From Isoperla grammatica (Eukaryota > Arthropoda > Insecta > Plecoptera > Perlodidae), in contig OX246746.1 of NCBI GenBank assembly GCA_945910005.1, positions 44,345,690 to 44,409,689 on the forward strand: 64,000 nucleotides of DNA, written 5' to 3'. Below, piece by piece: positions 38,501 to 53,500 of this stretch. Numbering within the stretch: position 1 is the first letter of the stretch; every line of letters begins with the position of its first letter. The position numbers and the translations under genes were made by a program. The notes below the pieces were generated by a model. The model did not search any database and was not told the DNA's origin. It saw nothing but the letters and a program-made list of their open reading frames with translations.

Positions 38501-41500
38501 AATGTACCCATTAACACAACAAACGAGGGTAAACCCAATCCACTGGATGGCGACACAAGTATAGAAATCTGTGCACTGTTACCTCTTGCGCTACCATACA
38601 CCCATATCCCTACCGACTATTCCAAACTAAAACTGCAGTGCTTGACCAGGGCCATTTTAGCCACTCCGCTTTGCAGAGGAGCTAGTATCACCTGTTTAAA
38701 ATAAAATGTAGCATTATGGACCTGAATCCATCATATATTTTTTTACAAAGTCAGAGAAAATTAAAGAAATATACAAATATACAAGTCCTAGGCAAACCTA
38801 GTAGAAAACCAAACGGAAAATGATGATTATAGGCCTATATGGACAAATTAAGTACAGTGAAACCTCTATGCATAATTTCTCAAACAATACATTTCTGCAA
38901 CCATCGCTTATTTTAAATACTTCTGCTGAAAGTGGTACAGTACAGTAGGCCTACTAGATATTTAAAATGTTAAAATTAAATTTATCCATTGTTTCTCGCA
39001 ATGTAGTTTTTCTCCATTGAAATATACTATTTTCTAATCCCAAATCAATATTTACTTTGATTAATTGATTTTCAATATGACTTTTACCGATTGAAAGCAA
39101 TTGGATAATTTAATACTTCTTGGGAGCTATCGTTCAGTAAATTTGTATTGGAATGTGAGCGTACTTAGTAGTATCACACATCACACGCACTAAACTCATC
39201 TGCTAAGGTAACTAGTCCCCCTTGCATTGTGCTCCAGTGGTCCAAATAACAAAAATCTCCTAGGGCCATTAATCAACTATGTGTCCAGGGCCCTGATTCT
39301 CTATGGTCAACGATACAAGGTGATCACCGGTTTTGGTCGTTATGAGAAGGCTGTGACCCAATCACAGCCATCCATTCGCCTTCCGTAACGACAGAAGCCA
39401 GTGAGAAATTTACCACAGATTTAGAGAATCGGGCTCCTGGTCCAATTAGGTCCTAGACCTATTCCTCCTAGGCCGGGAATTTCCATGACGTGTGTCGCCT
39501 ACAAGTTACAGCCCGTATTTAAATAATTATAGTTCCCTTAAGCTTAAGTGGCGGCCATTGAAACCATATAAATTTCCGTTATATTGACTTGTATTATCGA
39601 CAGCTTACAATGCGATATGAACTTCGTTTGAAAATATTTTCAGTGACAACCCTGGTATAATTTGATTTTGCTGATGAAGTACTATATTTAAAATAAATGT
39701 GGATGCATAGAAGCAAAAACCAAAATAAATGTTGTATGTTAAAGGTCTAGAAATGTGCTAATTGGAACTTTTGGGGTTTTTTCCCCCAACTCCATGTTGA
39801 TTCATGAAAAATGCATTGAGATTTCACTGTTCAAGTAAATAAATATTTCGAAAATGTATAAGGATATAGATATGAGCTAGATGATTTGATAAGTTTGGCA
39901 CAAAGCATAGCAAGTTTGCACCAACGACTCGGTGCTCTCTACAGCATCCTGGGACCCTGGAAACAGGCTAATAGGAACAAAAGATATTGAACTTGAACAT
40001 CATAACTGAAACCCCATGTTAAAACCATGAAGCCACACACCACAGGCCAAGTTGTGATACCTCATTATCAAGTACAATGCCTAACACAATGTCAACATGG
40101 CATTAAATTAAAACCCTTACATAAAAAAATAGAAACATCCCAAAACTCACAAACTAGAACATTATTGTAAAGCCATGAATTATGCAAAACAACACACAGC
40201 TTTGGCTATTGGCTACATTTTATGCTGCATTTAATTAATACAATTTATAATCAAGAATGCAACAAAATTCTACAAAAACTGCAAGAGGGGTGAATGGGCA
40301 CCCACATAAATGCACTTAATCTAGTTTATACGCGACCGATATAGATTAATTAGGGGTGTGCGAGTACTCGAGTTTTCGAGTCGAGTGAGTTTTTAGTACT
40401 CGACTCGAAATTCACATATTACTACTCGACTATCGAGTTTTTTTCGAGTTTCGATTATTGCGCGATATATCGCTGGAGATCGTCAAAACGCTGTTTATAC
40501 TACACTGAAGTGAGCGTTGGAGGCGGAGCTTAAGTTGAAGCTGCATACGTAAGCCCCGCCCAAACATCCGGTGGGGCTACGAGACATTGTTGGAACATCA
40601 TTTCCTCTAGATATCTTCTTCAATGGCTGGCCTGTTATTTTGAAGGTTATCTGTTTTTTGTATCGTGTTTATTTTTGCGGCTACTATGAAAGTCAATTGT
40701 GGAAGTAAAACAAGTTGTGCTAGGCATCTTCTGATCTACGCAGAGTATATTAAAAAATAAAATGTCTAAGTCTAGCCATACACCAGCTAGGCCTAGGGCT
40801 AGGCCAATGTAGGCTGACACAGCTAACACTGAATGGGCCTAGGCCTACAAAATAATAACAAAGGCTAGGCTAAGCACAAGAGCCTAGGTCTAGACCTAGA
40901 TTAGTGTATTGCATTTGTAACTAAATCCAAACTCACCTTGTAATTCTTTTGGCCTTAAAAATGTCCTAAGTCTAGCCATAGGCCTACATCACCCTAATAT
41001 CACCCTAATGCCTAATAGGCCTATGCAGGCTAGGACACAGCTAACCCTTCATGAGTGTAGAATGAACTCTGCTTCGAAGTGGTCTGCTACTGACCCAAAG
41101 GCCAAAAGAATTACAAGGTGAGTTCAGATCTAGATTTAGTTACAAATGCAAGTTACAAATGCAATAGGCTAATCTAGGTCTAGGCCTAGACTCTTGTGCC
41201 TAGCCTAGCCTACCATAGGAATAACCCTAGGCCAGGCCTTGTTGTTGTTTTGTAGGCCTAGGCCTAAGTTAAGATTAGTTACTGTTAACTCAAGACCAAG
41301 TTATTAAAAGTAATAAGAAATGTATTCACCTTGTTGTACGATTCTTTCTTATAGGCTACCTATTTCCCAATGAATCCCAGCATATTTAAGTACTTCAATA
41401 TTTACTACTCGAACTCGACTCGAAAAATTTCTGGTTTTGAACTACTCGAACTCGACTCGAACCAGAAAATTGCTACTCGCACACCTCTAAGATTAATCAA

Positions 41501-44500
41501 CACTAAAGTGGAATCAGCGTTGGGAAACATAGTGGATGAATGGAGCCTCGATCTGTTGTTCCCTCTCAGCTTATGCTCTTTCCACCCCACTCAAACGGCA
41601 TCTAGAAAACATTGACCCTCACCATTGTTACATTTCAGGTGACCGCATTTCGACTTCCGTAGGCTTTCAAGATTTCTGTAAACCTTTTTATGGCCACTTC
41701 TAGCCCCTTCTAGCGTGTACAATAGGGTCAGACTTCATTCATCTACTGTGGTTCCCAAGGCAATTGAACTTTAGATACTGTTATAATTTATTTGATACCT
41801 TGATCTTATCCATAAATAGCAGCTAAACTAACTACTGGAACTGGACCATGGTGTGTATCATCACTTGGCCTCGGTATGGGTTTCATTAACTTACACTCGG
41901 CAAATTAACCTTACTACTCCCCTCAAATGGTTCAAACAATATTTTTCCAAATAAAAGTAGATCCTATTAAGAAGAACTGATAGGCTAGCTTTCAACGAAA
42001 GTCAGTTCCACAACTTTCTGCCGGTAGGTAAACTTACTCCTGTCGATGTTGGATTGTAGGTGGTTGGCGATGCGGTGGCGAGCATCATTGTACTCCAGGT
42101 GGAGGCCCAACCTCAGAAGGGTGGGGTTCTGCTCGACAAGGGACGTTATCTCCATCTCTATTTTGTTGCCCAACACTGTCGAGCGCTGATTCGATGCACG
42201 GAACTCTTCGATCGAATGGGTGGCTAGCAGAGACTTGACCAGCTTCACGATTACTACGGGACTAATGAAGTTCGTCTCCACACTGGAAAGATCAATGTCA
42301 TCTTCATTATAGCCAGCTGGTTTGCTAAATGATGAACAAGTGTGTACAAATTAGGAGTGCCCAATGATATCGATAATTCGATACGATATCGATAAAAGAA
42401 AAATAATTCGATATCAATATAGAATTAATATATCGTACACATCGCGATATCGAACTTGTGTCTAGTAAGTAGGGATGACTTCGGATCTAATAATTCAGAA
42501 CCAGATCCTCCCGCGCTGGATCCGGTTCAGAACCGGTTCTTGAACATTTTAATTTTGTTTATATCACATAATATTTATGTGACACTAAGCCTGTTTGTCT
42601 TTGACTTTCGTACAATAGTCCCACACAAATGACGAATTCGCTCGTTTCAAGCTACTTGAAGCACTCATTGTCAAGTGTCAACTAATCACTCACGTTGTTT
42701 GCGGCACGAAAGACAAAGAGCTACTGGCGTGCAGTAGGGGTGGGTCGACCGGTCAGCCTACATTAGCAGACGACACCGGCGGCGACGATTGTGGTGGCTC
42801 GCTGCGCGCTTTTACCAGTGTCGTACCGACAGCATTCGAAAAAAAAGAACCGGTTCCGAACCGGTTTCCGGATATCCGAAGTCATCCCTACTAGTAAGCT
42901 AGGCCTAATTGTTAACAAAAAACTATTACCTACGTCATGTCACGCCAATCACAACATCGCTGTTTTGTGTAGATATTTTAAATTTTGAATAGTACAACAC
43001 ACAAATTGACACACGTAATAAGACGTCCAACTCCGGACCGGTCGAACATGGGAACACACCCGAAGTTACCAAGAGGTTGCTGATTTCATGGTTGGTTCTG
43101 TAGACAACAACAATAACATGTCAAGATGCCATCATATGAGGTGAAGAATTTGGTTGAGGTTTGGTTTAACATTTTTAACTTCAACAATTACCAATGCGGG
43201 TGTAAACTGTGTGGGAATGGAGAGCAAGATAGGAGCCACCTATTTGTATAAAACTAGCAGATGAACATTGACGCAATGCTGAGCGACATGAAGAGGGAGG
43301 AAAAGAAGCGTGTCTACTGTCTATACTGGTTGACCAGATCCAGCATGGTAGCATAATAGCCAAATGTGGGCATTTAAGAAGAAGATTCAAAAGTATGCAA
43401 ATTTAAGTTATTATAATGTCATGCTGAAGACATTAACACATTGGTATTTTAGTAAACACAGAATAGGCCTGGGTAAAAGACGTGTTGCATCATGCGATAT
43501 TGGCCAAGGAAACCCTGGGCTAGCCCTGTAGCCCTTGAAACATGTATGAGATGTCAAAACTAATTTTAACTTTAAAAGTAGTCCTAGGCAATTTCATTCT
43601 TTCACAATATTATTGCATTAGGCCTAGTATAAAGTGGAAGCAGCAATGTGCAGTTTTCATACTATTCTTTATAAAAATTGCATTTTTTATAGGTTGTCAA
43701 CATAATACATAACATTAAAAAAATCCCATTTTTTTATTGACATCGACATAACGTACACTACGTTTTTGTACTTTTACAGAATTTTGCAGATAATTTACCT
43801 TCTACAACAGGATATGAATTAATTTTCATAGCAACCCTGCCTTGAACACGTTTTATGTATGCGCTCGCAAACAATGAACTGCAAACATTTAACAGCTTGA
43901 AAAATATGTGATGAAATCAAGCGGTGAGAGGTCATGCTCAACAATGTTACACCAATAATCCGACAATAGTGCATGAAGGTTGTCACTACAGTAAAAACCA
44001 TATAGCATAATGCATACAGCATACATAATTTACATGAATGTTCAGAGGGAAACCTCAGCTGATACTTTGCACAAATATCCTCAATTCTTGATGTATTTAC
44101 CAACAACAATTCTCACAGCTGATTACTAATGAATGAGTTGAGAGGGTAACAGATTGTTTGCATTTGTTTAAACGCGAAAGGGTAATCTCACGTTTAAAAC
44201 TACCGGTACACAACAAAAAAAGTGACTTATCGATCATTATCGAGCAGATCGATACACGCGGACCGCGCAGACGACGCTTATTAGGCCTATACTTCCGCAA
44301 ATTCTCAAAAAGTGTCTACGGTTTTTGTGAACTAATCGATGAAAGTGTGGATGATGTAGAAGTGGCAGCCAAACAAATGGAAGGGAATCTTCGAGAACCT
44401 AGGCCTACGAGATCGCTGACGCATAGACCTAGACCTCCTAGGCCTAGGCCTGGGCCTTCTATGTTCAAAGAGCCTAGCCTAGGCCTACCTAGACCCTGGT

Positions 44501-47500
44501 CCTAGGCTAGGCCTAGGCCTAGACCAAAGGGAACCTAATCATCAGAGATATTATATTATTATATTCCCTACTGATCATCATGTATTTGGAATCATTTTTA
44601 AAACGTGCCATACAACTTAAGTTCAAAATATAATCTTTGCATTATTAACCTCAAAATGGGGAAACACTCGCCAACATGGTCGCTAGGGTTGCCAGATGAC
44701 AATTATAAAAAATCGGGACATTAGGCGGTACAGCTGGAGGGGGGGGGGGGGGGGGGGGGGCGGTAAAACATATTTTTGGCAATTGCTGAATCGGGAAATA
44801 CTGTGAGAATCAATTTCATACCACAATCGGTAGATAGGTATGAATGTTGATGATTTACGGCGTGATAAACAAAGGTGAGTTCCGAAGCAGTCACGTTATC
44901 ACTTAGGGCAGAATCCGGTGGTTTAAAGAAATTTACAAGGGTGTTTTGTTTTGCAGTTATTACATTCATTTTATGAAATTTACCATTTTCATGGTGCTTT
45001 AAATCTGACTCTCCTCCGTGGCTTATTGAAAACTCTTTATTACATATCTTGCAATATACTTTTGATGTGCTGTCGTAACTCTTTCGTAGCCAATTATATG
45101 TTTTTTCCCAGTCTATGCGGTAAACACACGTGCGCTTACGTTTCTTTGACACTGGTGCACTCGGTCCACTCACACTCTCCGATCCGCTTCCATCAACGTC
45201 GTCTGCCGAGTCCGACATAGCAAGCAACCTGACCTGACCTGTCTAATCTAGAGTCTGGATATTACTAATTACAGCTTTCCGCTCTGCACGTTTCTTCCCG
45301 TGAAAGCATTGGTAACGTCTACGTAGTATACTTAGACCATATAGGGAGTGGTCTATAGATGGTCTAAGGTAGTATAATTTATTATCTGTGGTAACGTGAC
45401 TCAGTCAGTCAGTGTTGTGTAGTGCCGTGATTGGTTGTTACGCGTGGATGGGACTGGCGCGCGTGAGTCATAGTCGTAGGTGGAGTGCGGGAGGTGAAAG
45501 AGGGGTAGTGAATTGCAGACGACTGACGAGACCACAAAAATGTTATTGTCTTCGCGAGTGGCCGGACATTTTTACTAAGTGGCGAGCCGAGAGAGACCGA
45601 AACGCTGATTTTATAGTGAAGTTGCTACATTTTAAAAAATCGGGACAGCATATGGTCCCGATACAAAACGAATCGGGACGCGGGACACAACACCTAAAAT
45701 CGGGACGGTCCCGATTTTATCGGGACGTCTGGCAACCCCAATGGTCGCACAAAAACAAAAGTGGCCATCTGACAACCCAACTGCAGAACAGATTACACTG
45801 TAGTTCTGTTGTTTCTCTTACCTAGTCCTAGGCCTAGCATTTGGCCATGCTTCAAGCATAGCCTATCTCAAGGCCTAAGACCTAGGTCAAGCCTTAGTAC
45901 TTTCCTGATCTAGATCACATGGCCTAGGCCCAGTTGGCAGAATTTAGCATCTATTGAGCCTTAGACATAGGGAGACAATACTATTGAACAAATTACAGTA
46001 TATGGTTTTAGGCATAGGCCCAGATAGGCTTAGGCCTCAGGGACAGCTTTTAGGCCAAGGCCTAGCCTAGGTGAACTCGGCGGTAGCTTAGATGGGGTCC
46101 TAGGTCTAGTCTGCCTAGTCCTCTACCGGTAGTTATTCCTTTCCTGTATCTTTTTATTATATTCAGGCACTACTCGAAACTCGCGAGTTATTTACTACTC
46201 GAACTCGACTCGATTTGGAAAAGTGCTACTCGCACACCCCTACAAATTAGCATATGGTATTAATTATTAACTCTTGGTGGGTGTACTATACCACTCACTT
46301 TGTGCACTGTGCTATGCCTTAATTTTTTTTATTTCGAGTAGCATTGTTGAGCGTAATTTAACAAAAAATGAAAATTTCGTGATATTTATGGTGAGAGTAG
46401 GCATCCCTCTTTGTTAAGAAGAAAGCTGTCTATACGTGCCTGACATTCAAAATGAAACAAAATTAATACAGCTTTTCCACCAATAGATGATGATTCATTA
46501 ATCATTATCAATTAGAATTCAAACATGATCACAAATACACCAGTAAATTTGATGTTTTGTAGTCAATTGGTACCTACATAATATAATAATTAGCATTATA
46601 TTCTTTAATTTTGGTTATTTTCTCCAAGCACTCGACAGGCCACACACATTTTTGGGGCACACGGGTTGGGAGTCACTGCCTATACTTGGGGCCTACTGTT
46701 AAGCATTCAAACAAATATCTCCTAGTTTCCAGAGTCCAATTGAAATATCCCTGTACTTTTAGGACTAAAGTTAAGCCCATTATTTCCAGGACGCAGCAAA
46801 TTATATGCCTGGGTTGGGTACATAGGCCTTAGAATGTTTAAATATTTCTAGCTGGTTTCAAGGAAAAGTACACTAGGCCTACTCCAGCGCATTCCAAGCA
46901 TCTGGTGCAAACATCAAAGTAACATGTGAAAATCTGATTCTGATCACATCGTTCATAGATCATAGTTCCTCATAATAAATGTTGGGTAACGTGTTACAAC
47001 AGAATAAATTAAAACTTATGTAGGACGTACTTAGGTACCGTAATTATCTTTTATTTTACAAGTAGCAAAACGTAAATCACGACAAGAGATAATTGTCAGT
47101 AATTGGGGGATTGCAGTCTGGGTCACTTACGAGCAACTGCATCACAAAATTAATATCGTTTTAATGTGTATTACTCTTGATATTGCATTGTAAAGTCAAA
47201 TTGTGTAGTAGGTAACAACTTTTGGATCCAAAAACAAAGTGTGAAGGTTGACATTTTTTGCTAACTCACCTCTAACTATATTATGAAGTCTGGGGGGGAA
47301 AATGTAGGCCTACAGTATCTATAAGAAAATGTGTCTGTTTGCCATACAAATGTTTTCATCCGCGGGTACAAAACCCGTTTGTACCAGCAGATGCCACAGT
47401 CTCTCTACACCAAGAACGAAATAAATAAGAAATAAATAACTTTTTTCCAAATTTCGTAGTAGGCCAATTAATAAAAGTGAGATTACAAAATACAAAAAAA

Positions 47501-50500
47501 ATTCATCCTTCACACTTTGTTTTTGGTCCCAGAAGTTGTTACAACAACATTTGACTTTAAAACGCAAGGTTGAGAGTAATACACCATCCAAAAAAATGCC
47601 TGGGGAGAATGTGCCGTCTCCTCTGTCTGCGTTGTGGATCAAAACGTTACGTGAATTGTGAATGCAACTAAACCGCTCAAGAACTATTACCTTGCAAGTG
47701 AGGCTGTGCAACCTCATTTCTTGTACTGTAGGCCTCAGCTTAAGACCACAACTGTTACCATAATAATTTAATTAGGATTCATCATTATTAAACCAGCAAC
47801 ACCAGTTTCAATATTGCATCATACAACGGTTGCCACTCCAAATTAATTCAAATACGGTACTGTTGGTAAATTATATGCAAAACTTTGTTTTATGTACAAA
47901 ATTAAATAACAAACATTTTTGGTGTCAATAAAATTAAAATTAGAAAATCATGATCTTTTGTTTAGTTAAATAATGCATTAAAAAAGAAAAAACGCATTTT
48001 CACAACTGTACGGAAATCCCCCGTCGCTGCAACCACGTAATTCATTGCCGTACAATATTGCAAACGAATTTTACTGCTTCGGCTTACTGAAGGTTCAAAT
48101 TTGCTTCACATCTCTAACCTGCTTGAGGTCTACACCTAGGTTTTCCCTGGCTGATATGAGTGAAATCACATGATGCAACAAGTTCTTTACCTAGGCCTAG
48201 GGCCTACCCCCAGCACGTACTATACTATAAGACCAATTAGTTAAGAACGATGGGTACGTTTACATAAAAACACAGCAAATTGTCATCTTTTAATTATCTC
48301 AAGAATGCACCTCGAAATTGAGTAATTAGCGTGCTGTGGTTTGGTAAGCCCTACAAACTGAATGATAAATGTATTTAACATTATAATCAGTAGGCCTATG
48401 ACTGTGATTTTTATTTCATTATATTACTAATTAAATTAGTATCACAATCATAGGCCTACTGATTATAATACTAGATAATTTATCATTCGGTATGTAGGGC
48501 TTACCAAACCACAACACGCTGATTACTCAGATTTTCTATTTCGAGATGCATTCTTGAGATAAAATTTAAAAATTAAAATTGTCTGGAGGTTTTGATGTAA
48601 AAGCCCTTCAACAGAACATTTCAATAATTTAAACAATTAAGTTTTAGTACTAGGGCTATTGAAGTTATATCATATTGAAGCAAACACAACAAGCATCTCA
48701 TCTGATGCCATCTTGGCTGCAGAGCAGAGCCACCATGCAACCTCAGCTGGGTACGTAACATGCCACGTGCAATCCAGTTGCTTGTTGATTATGCAAGTTA
48801 TTATTCCACTTCTTTCAATATCTTATCGCACTGGAAAAAAGCTACAGATTCAAATTTATGAATAGGCCTATAACCAAATGTCCGCAAAATTCTAGAAAAA
48901 TATATGAACAAGTTTCACTATTAGTTTAGGGGTGTGAGAATCCACATTTTGATTTCAAATCCAAATCTCGAATCCTGAGCAAGAATACCCTCGAATCTGA
49001 ATCCGAATTCAAATCCAAATATTTGTTAACCCACCAAGCCAAATTAATTATTTTGTAGCTAGATTTATATATTAACGTAGGACAAAAAATAGTTTTCGTG
49101 ATGTAGACGGCGGCGATGTTAGTCATGTGATAGTTCGACGGTAATTAACCCTTTCACTGTTAGCGAAAAAAAAATGAGAAATACCCTCTGTGTTAGCCAA
49201 AAAAAGGGGCTAACATATAAATTCAGTCACTCAAGTATAGGTGATAAATTATACTTTTTCCCCATTAATATCTTAAACAAGTGAACCAAGCATTAAAAAA
49301 TGTGAAATTTGATAATGTTGATGCCCGGAAAATGGTGGCCATCTTGGAAAATGTCCCTTACAATAAGGTACATTCTGAATAACCCCCCCAATCAAAAAAT
49401 GTGAAGAGACAAAACTTAAAGCAAATGTAATCTAAAAGGAAATAAAGTCATAAAAAAATATACAAAGTCATAGAGTAAACTTTTATGATCATTTATAGCG
49501 GTTGTCATAAACCCTATTGAGCAAAATACTGGGTTTGAAATCTGTCATCTCCAAATTTACTCAAATCTTGCAAAAATTCGATTTGAAACATTCAAGCCAA
49601 GAAGAAAATGTATTCAGTCATTTTATTTTATTTTTACAACCCTTATAGGGGTGGTGTATGGGTCATAAAAAAAAAAAATCCAGTGAAAATGTGTAAATTT
49701 ACTTGTAAAATATACTTTTCGCTAAATTATAAGTATAGTACACTAGTTACACACCACAGGCAACATAAAATAGGCCTGCGTTGATATTGGACAGTCCAAC
49801 ACGACATTCACGCCTAGAACCACGCCCCCTTGGCTATTAGGCCTAGGCCTAGGCCTACCTTGAGCAACCACGGCCTAGCCTACTACCTGGGCATTGTTGG
49901 GATAGTGTTCACTCACAATTATACTAGGGCCCAGACCTAGTGGGTCCAACATCAAGGTCTACATCACTTTCAATTATCTCATCTAGGCCTAGGCCTACCT
50001 GTTTTATTTCTTATGTAGGCCTACGTCTTCCGTCACAATCTCATGATCTGTCACAACATCACACAACTCGCCTAGCGAAGATTCGGCATCGTCACTCTCT
50101 TCTACATCACTATTGATGTCTAACACATACTCCCATATCATAGTATCTGATAATCCACTCATTTTCTGTGGTTTTAGAAGCAAAACAGTTGTGAGGAAAT
50201 GCAATGTAAACAAAAGCTAAAACCACGTCGCATTCGTCGTATCTTCTTCCGCTCACTTGGTTTCTTGTGGCCACAAGATTGTGCGCGCATACGGCCAGTA
50301 GGACAATCGAATGACGAATACAGGAAGCCATTTCATATCGATTTTGAAGCAATAGTTTAGGCGGGAGAATTTAAAGACTTGCCGGACGGATCTAATACGT
50401 CCGTAACACACACAGGGCGGCGCGTGGCGGACGTATGAGATACGTCCATAACAGTGAAGCGGTTAAAGGCAGTTTCACACAAAAACATAAGACATAAGAT

Positions 50501-53500
50501 TTAAGGTTTAACGCATAGTCGTAATGTTGGATCATAGGAAACACGTACTGGCATTCACACAAATGCACAGTTTTAAGACATAGTTTTAACGCATAATTTT
50601 CTGTTTCAAGGCATAAGAAAGTTGACCAATGTTCAACTGTATGCTTAAACCTTAAAACAACGCACGAAAAACTTGAGTCAAAGAAGCATCTACTTTAAAA
50701 GGTTATGACTACCACAGTCATGTAGGGACCTACGTCACCGAATAATAATAATAATAATAATATTAATAATATAGGCTATATATAATAATATACGTATAGA
50801 ATAATTATGTAGTACAGTATTTGGCCGCAACCTCCAAAGAACTCCAACGAGTGTAGGGGTGTGCGAGTACTCCAATCTACGAGCTTTTTCGAGCTTTTTG
50901 TAAGCTCGGTACCGAGCCGAGCTTCATTTTCTGCTCGATATTCTCGAGCCGAGCTGTATAGACCAAGGTCTAGGCCTAAAAAGGTCAGTCGCCGCGCGGT
51001 TTTAATTATATACTTCTGTAAACGCAGACTGAAGAATCCAAAAGGCAGAAACGAATATTTAGGTGTCTGCAAGTACGATGAATTTCGGCGTTTTAGGCCC
51101 AGCGGGGAACTTATAGGCCTAGGCCTAGCTGGGCTTTCCCTAAGCCCCGATCTCGTGAGAATAAAATGTTACATCTCTAGATGCAGCACGATGTTTTGTT
51201 ATTCTGCGAGTAGAAAAACAGATGCTTTCTGCTTTTCACAGTAAACAATTAACATCTAGCTCTAATTTTCACAAAAGTTCTAGCCAAACTTTGTTCCGCT
51301 TTGTTGGAGACAAACATCGTTGAGCGAATGGTGGTAAGGGGACTGCAACCGTCCACTGAGTACAAAGTAACCCCAACTGTATTATAACGTTATTTATGTC
51401 CGACATTGTGATATGGAATTTCGATCTGTTTGTAGCTTCAGTTGCAATAAAATCAATATTTCACACGAAATTTAGTCTACTTAAGTATGTCCTAATATTC
51501 TACTGAAATACAAATGGATTTTAAAAAACAAGTCGAGAAGTTGAAAAGTTGCTGTTACTGTATTCATACACTCTAAGCTCCCTAATAATGCAAATACCGT
51601 GCGATCTATGGTTGGTACTGTGAACTAAATGGCCATCGCTAGCGCAACCAAGGTCGGTAAAACAGTTCAACTAAACTGTTTTACCAACCAACCGCGCAAC
51701 AATAACAGGGTTGTATAGGGTTACATTATGTAACCCTATAATAATATAATTATGTAACTTACATATGTTATTAACAAAGATGTACTTGATGTACCGAAAT
51801 TTCGGTATACATTTCCTTCGCATTGCATGAACTGAAATAAAATGCAGCCGTAAATTTACAATTAACGCTATTTCAAAAGCTCGGCTCGGCTCGAAAATCA
51901 AGCTTTTGTTCTCATACTCGGCTCGGCTCGGCTCGACTTGAAAATTGTAGGCTCGCACACCCCTAAACGAGTGCCATGTCTTCTCATAAACTCTTTGTGC
52001 TTACGTTTCTATGTGTACCAGCACCCCTTAAGTACTATGCGTTAAACCTTAAATCTTATGCCTATGTTTTTGTGTGAAACCACCTTAACCAATCGATATA
52101 ATTGCGAGTTCCGGTTGTGCGATGATCGATATAATTGTGAGTTTCTGGGTTGCAGTTTTGTTTGGCGCCGGATTCGAATTCGTTCCAATACTTCGAAATG
52201 TTAAGATTTTGGATTCGAGTGACAAAGCGAATTACTGTATTACTATTAGTATCCACAAAAAAGGATCAAATCCATGAAAACAGTAACCCTGTACTATATG
52301 AAGATGCAGAAAAGCACCATCAAAATATACAACATAGGATTGACCTTGACGATCATTTGCAGCTGTCAAGTGTCAAGAGTACGTCTAGGTTCTCGCCTAT
52401 AGCTTGTAACTCACGACTTATATCAGTAAGTGCACACCCGAGTTCACCTCTAGTTCCCACCATCTAATTAAAACAGGTCCATTAGGGATAACTTACACCT
52501 TCCATTGGCTACCTGTAATGGTGAGCATGCCTAAACTAGTGGTGACATCGGGTACCCGGATAGAGGTTCTGAACCGTTTCCAACTTTTCAAACCTGTTCA
52601 ATTATTTTTCAAGATCTGTCCGTAGTACGGCTATCAAAACTACCGAACACTCACGTAACGACCGACACGAAGTACATCTAGGCTCGTCTATTGTGTACAG
52701 AATCAATTATTAGCAGATCTATGCGTTTTACATAAAGCCTATTTGAAACAATGTGAGGAATTGTTCAAAGAATGGTTTCTAAGTACATTTTTGACCTGCT
52801 GAATGTTAACAAAAAAATAGGCCTTAAGAACCGGTTCTTAAGTGGAGGAACCGGTTTGGACTTCTTGGACTTGATGTCATCACTAGTCTGAACAGGTGTG
52901 TGCACTATACTCATAGAAGACTGAATGTACAAATGTGTGGAAGGTCAGGAATGTTGGTATTAACACCCATGAAAGGGGGTTAGTAGATAAGGATCTGAGG
53001 TAGGCGAATACTTAGTATTATGTAGAAACATTTACTCACTTGATAACTCTTAAGGTATTGTTGCGCTCCAAGGCTTCGGCCAGCTTCATTGCTGTGGAGT
53101 CTGTCATGCCCACATTGTTTAGACTGAGTGTTTCAAGGTGTGTGTTCTCGGGCAATGCTGCAATCAGCTGCTCAAACTTCTCGTTGGAGATGTTCTGTAA
53201 ACAAAATCATAATGTTAAGGTACTGGTTTTACTGGCAACTCCTAGTCAGCTAACAACTCCTTTACAAAACATTTAAACAATATTTCTTAAGTTTTAGGTA
53301 CCCGCATGTTAAGGAATTGTGTACAATAGAAAGACAAAGGTTAGAAAAAAACTTCCTCACTGGGACTCAAACTCCTGTCTTTTGTTTTCGGGCAGACTCA
53401 ACCTTCGATCACAGGGCCGAATAACCTAACGCTAGTTGTACTGCTAAGTCTACCTGAGTGAATGAGCATAGTGCATCTAGACTGGTTTATTAAGAGAGCA

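Noticed and set aside
42345..46250. CAAATTAG at both 42345 and 46243 as a target duplication of a 3.9-kb composite
   Set aside because: The left end belongs to hAT family A and the right end to family B, so the match is likely coincidental.
47319..47717. 132-codon minus frame
   Set aside because: Hydrophobic low-information sequence without splice signals or recognised family.
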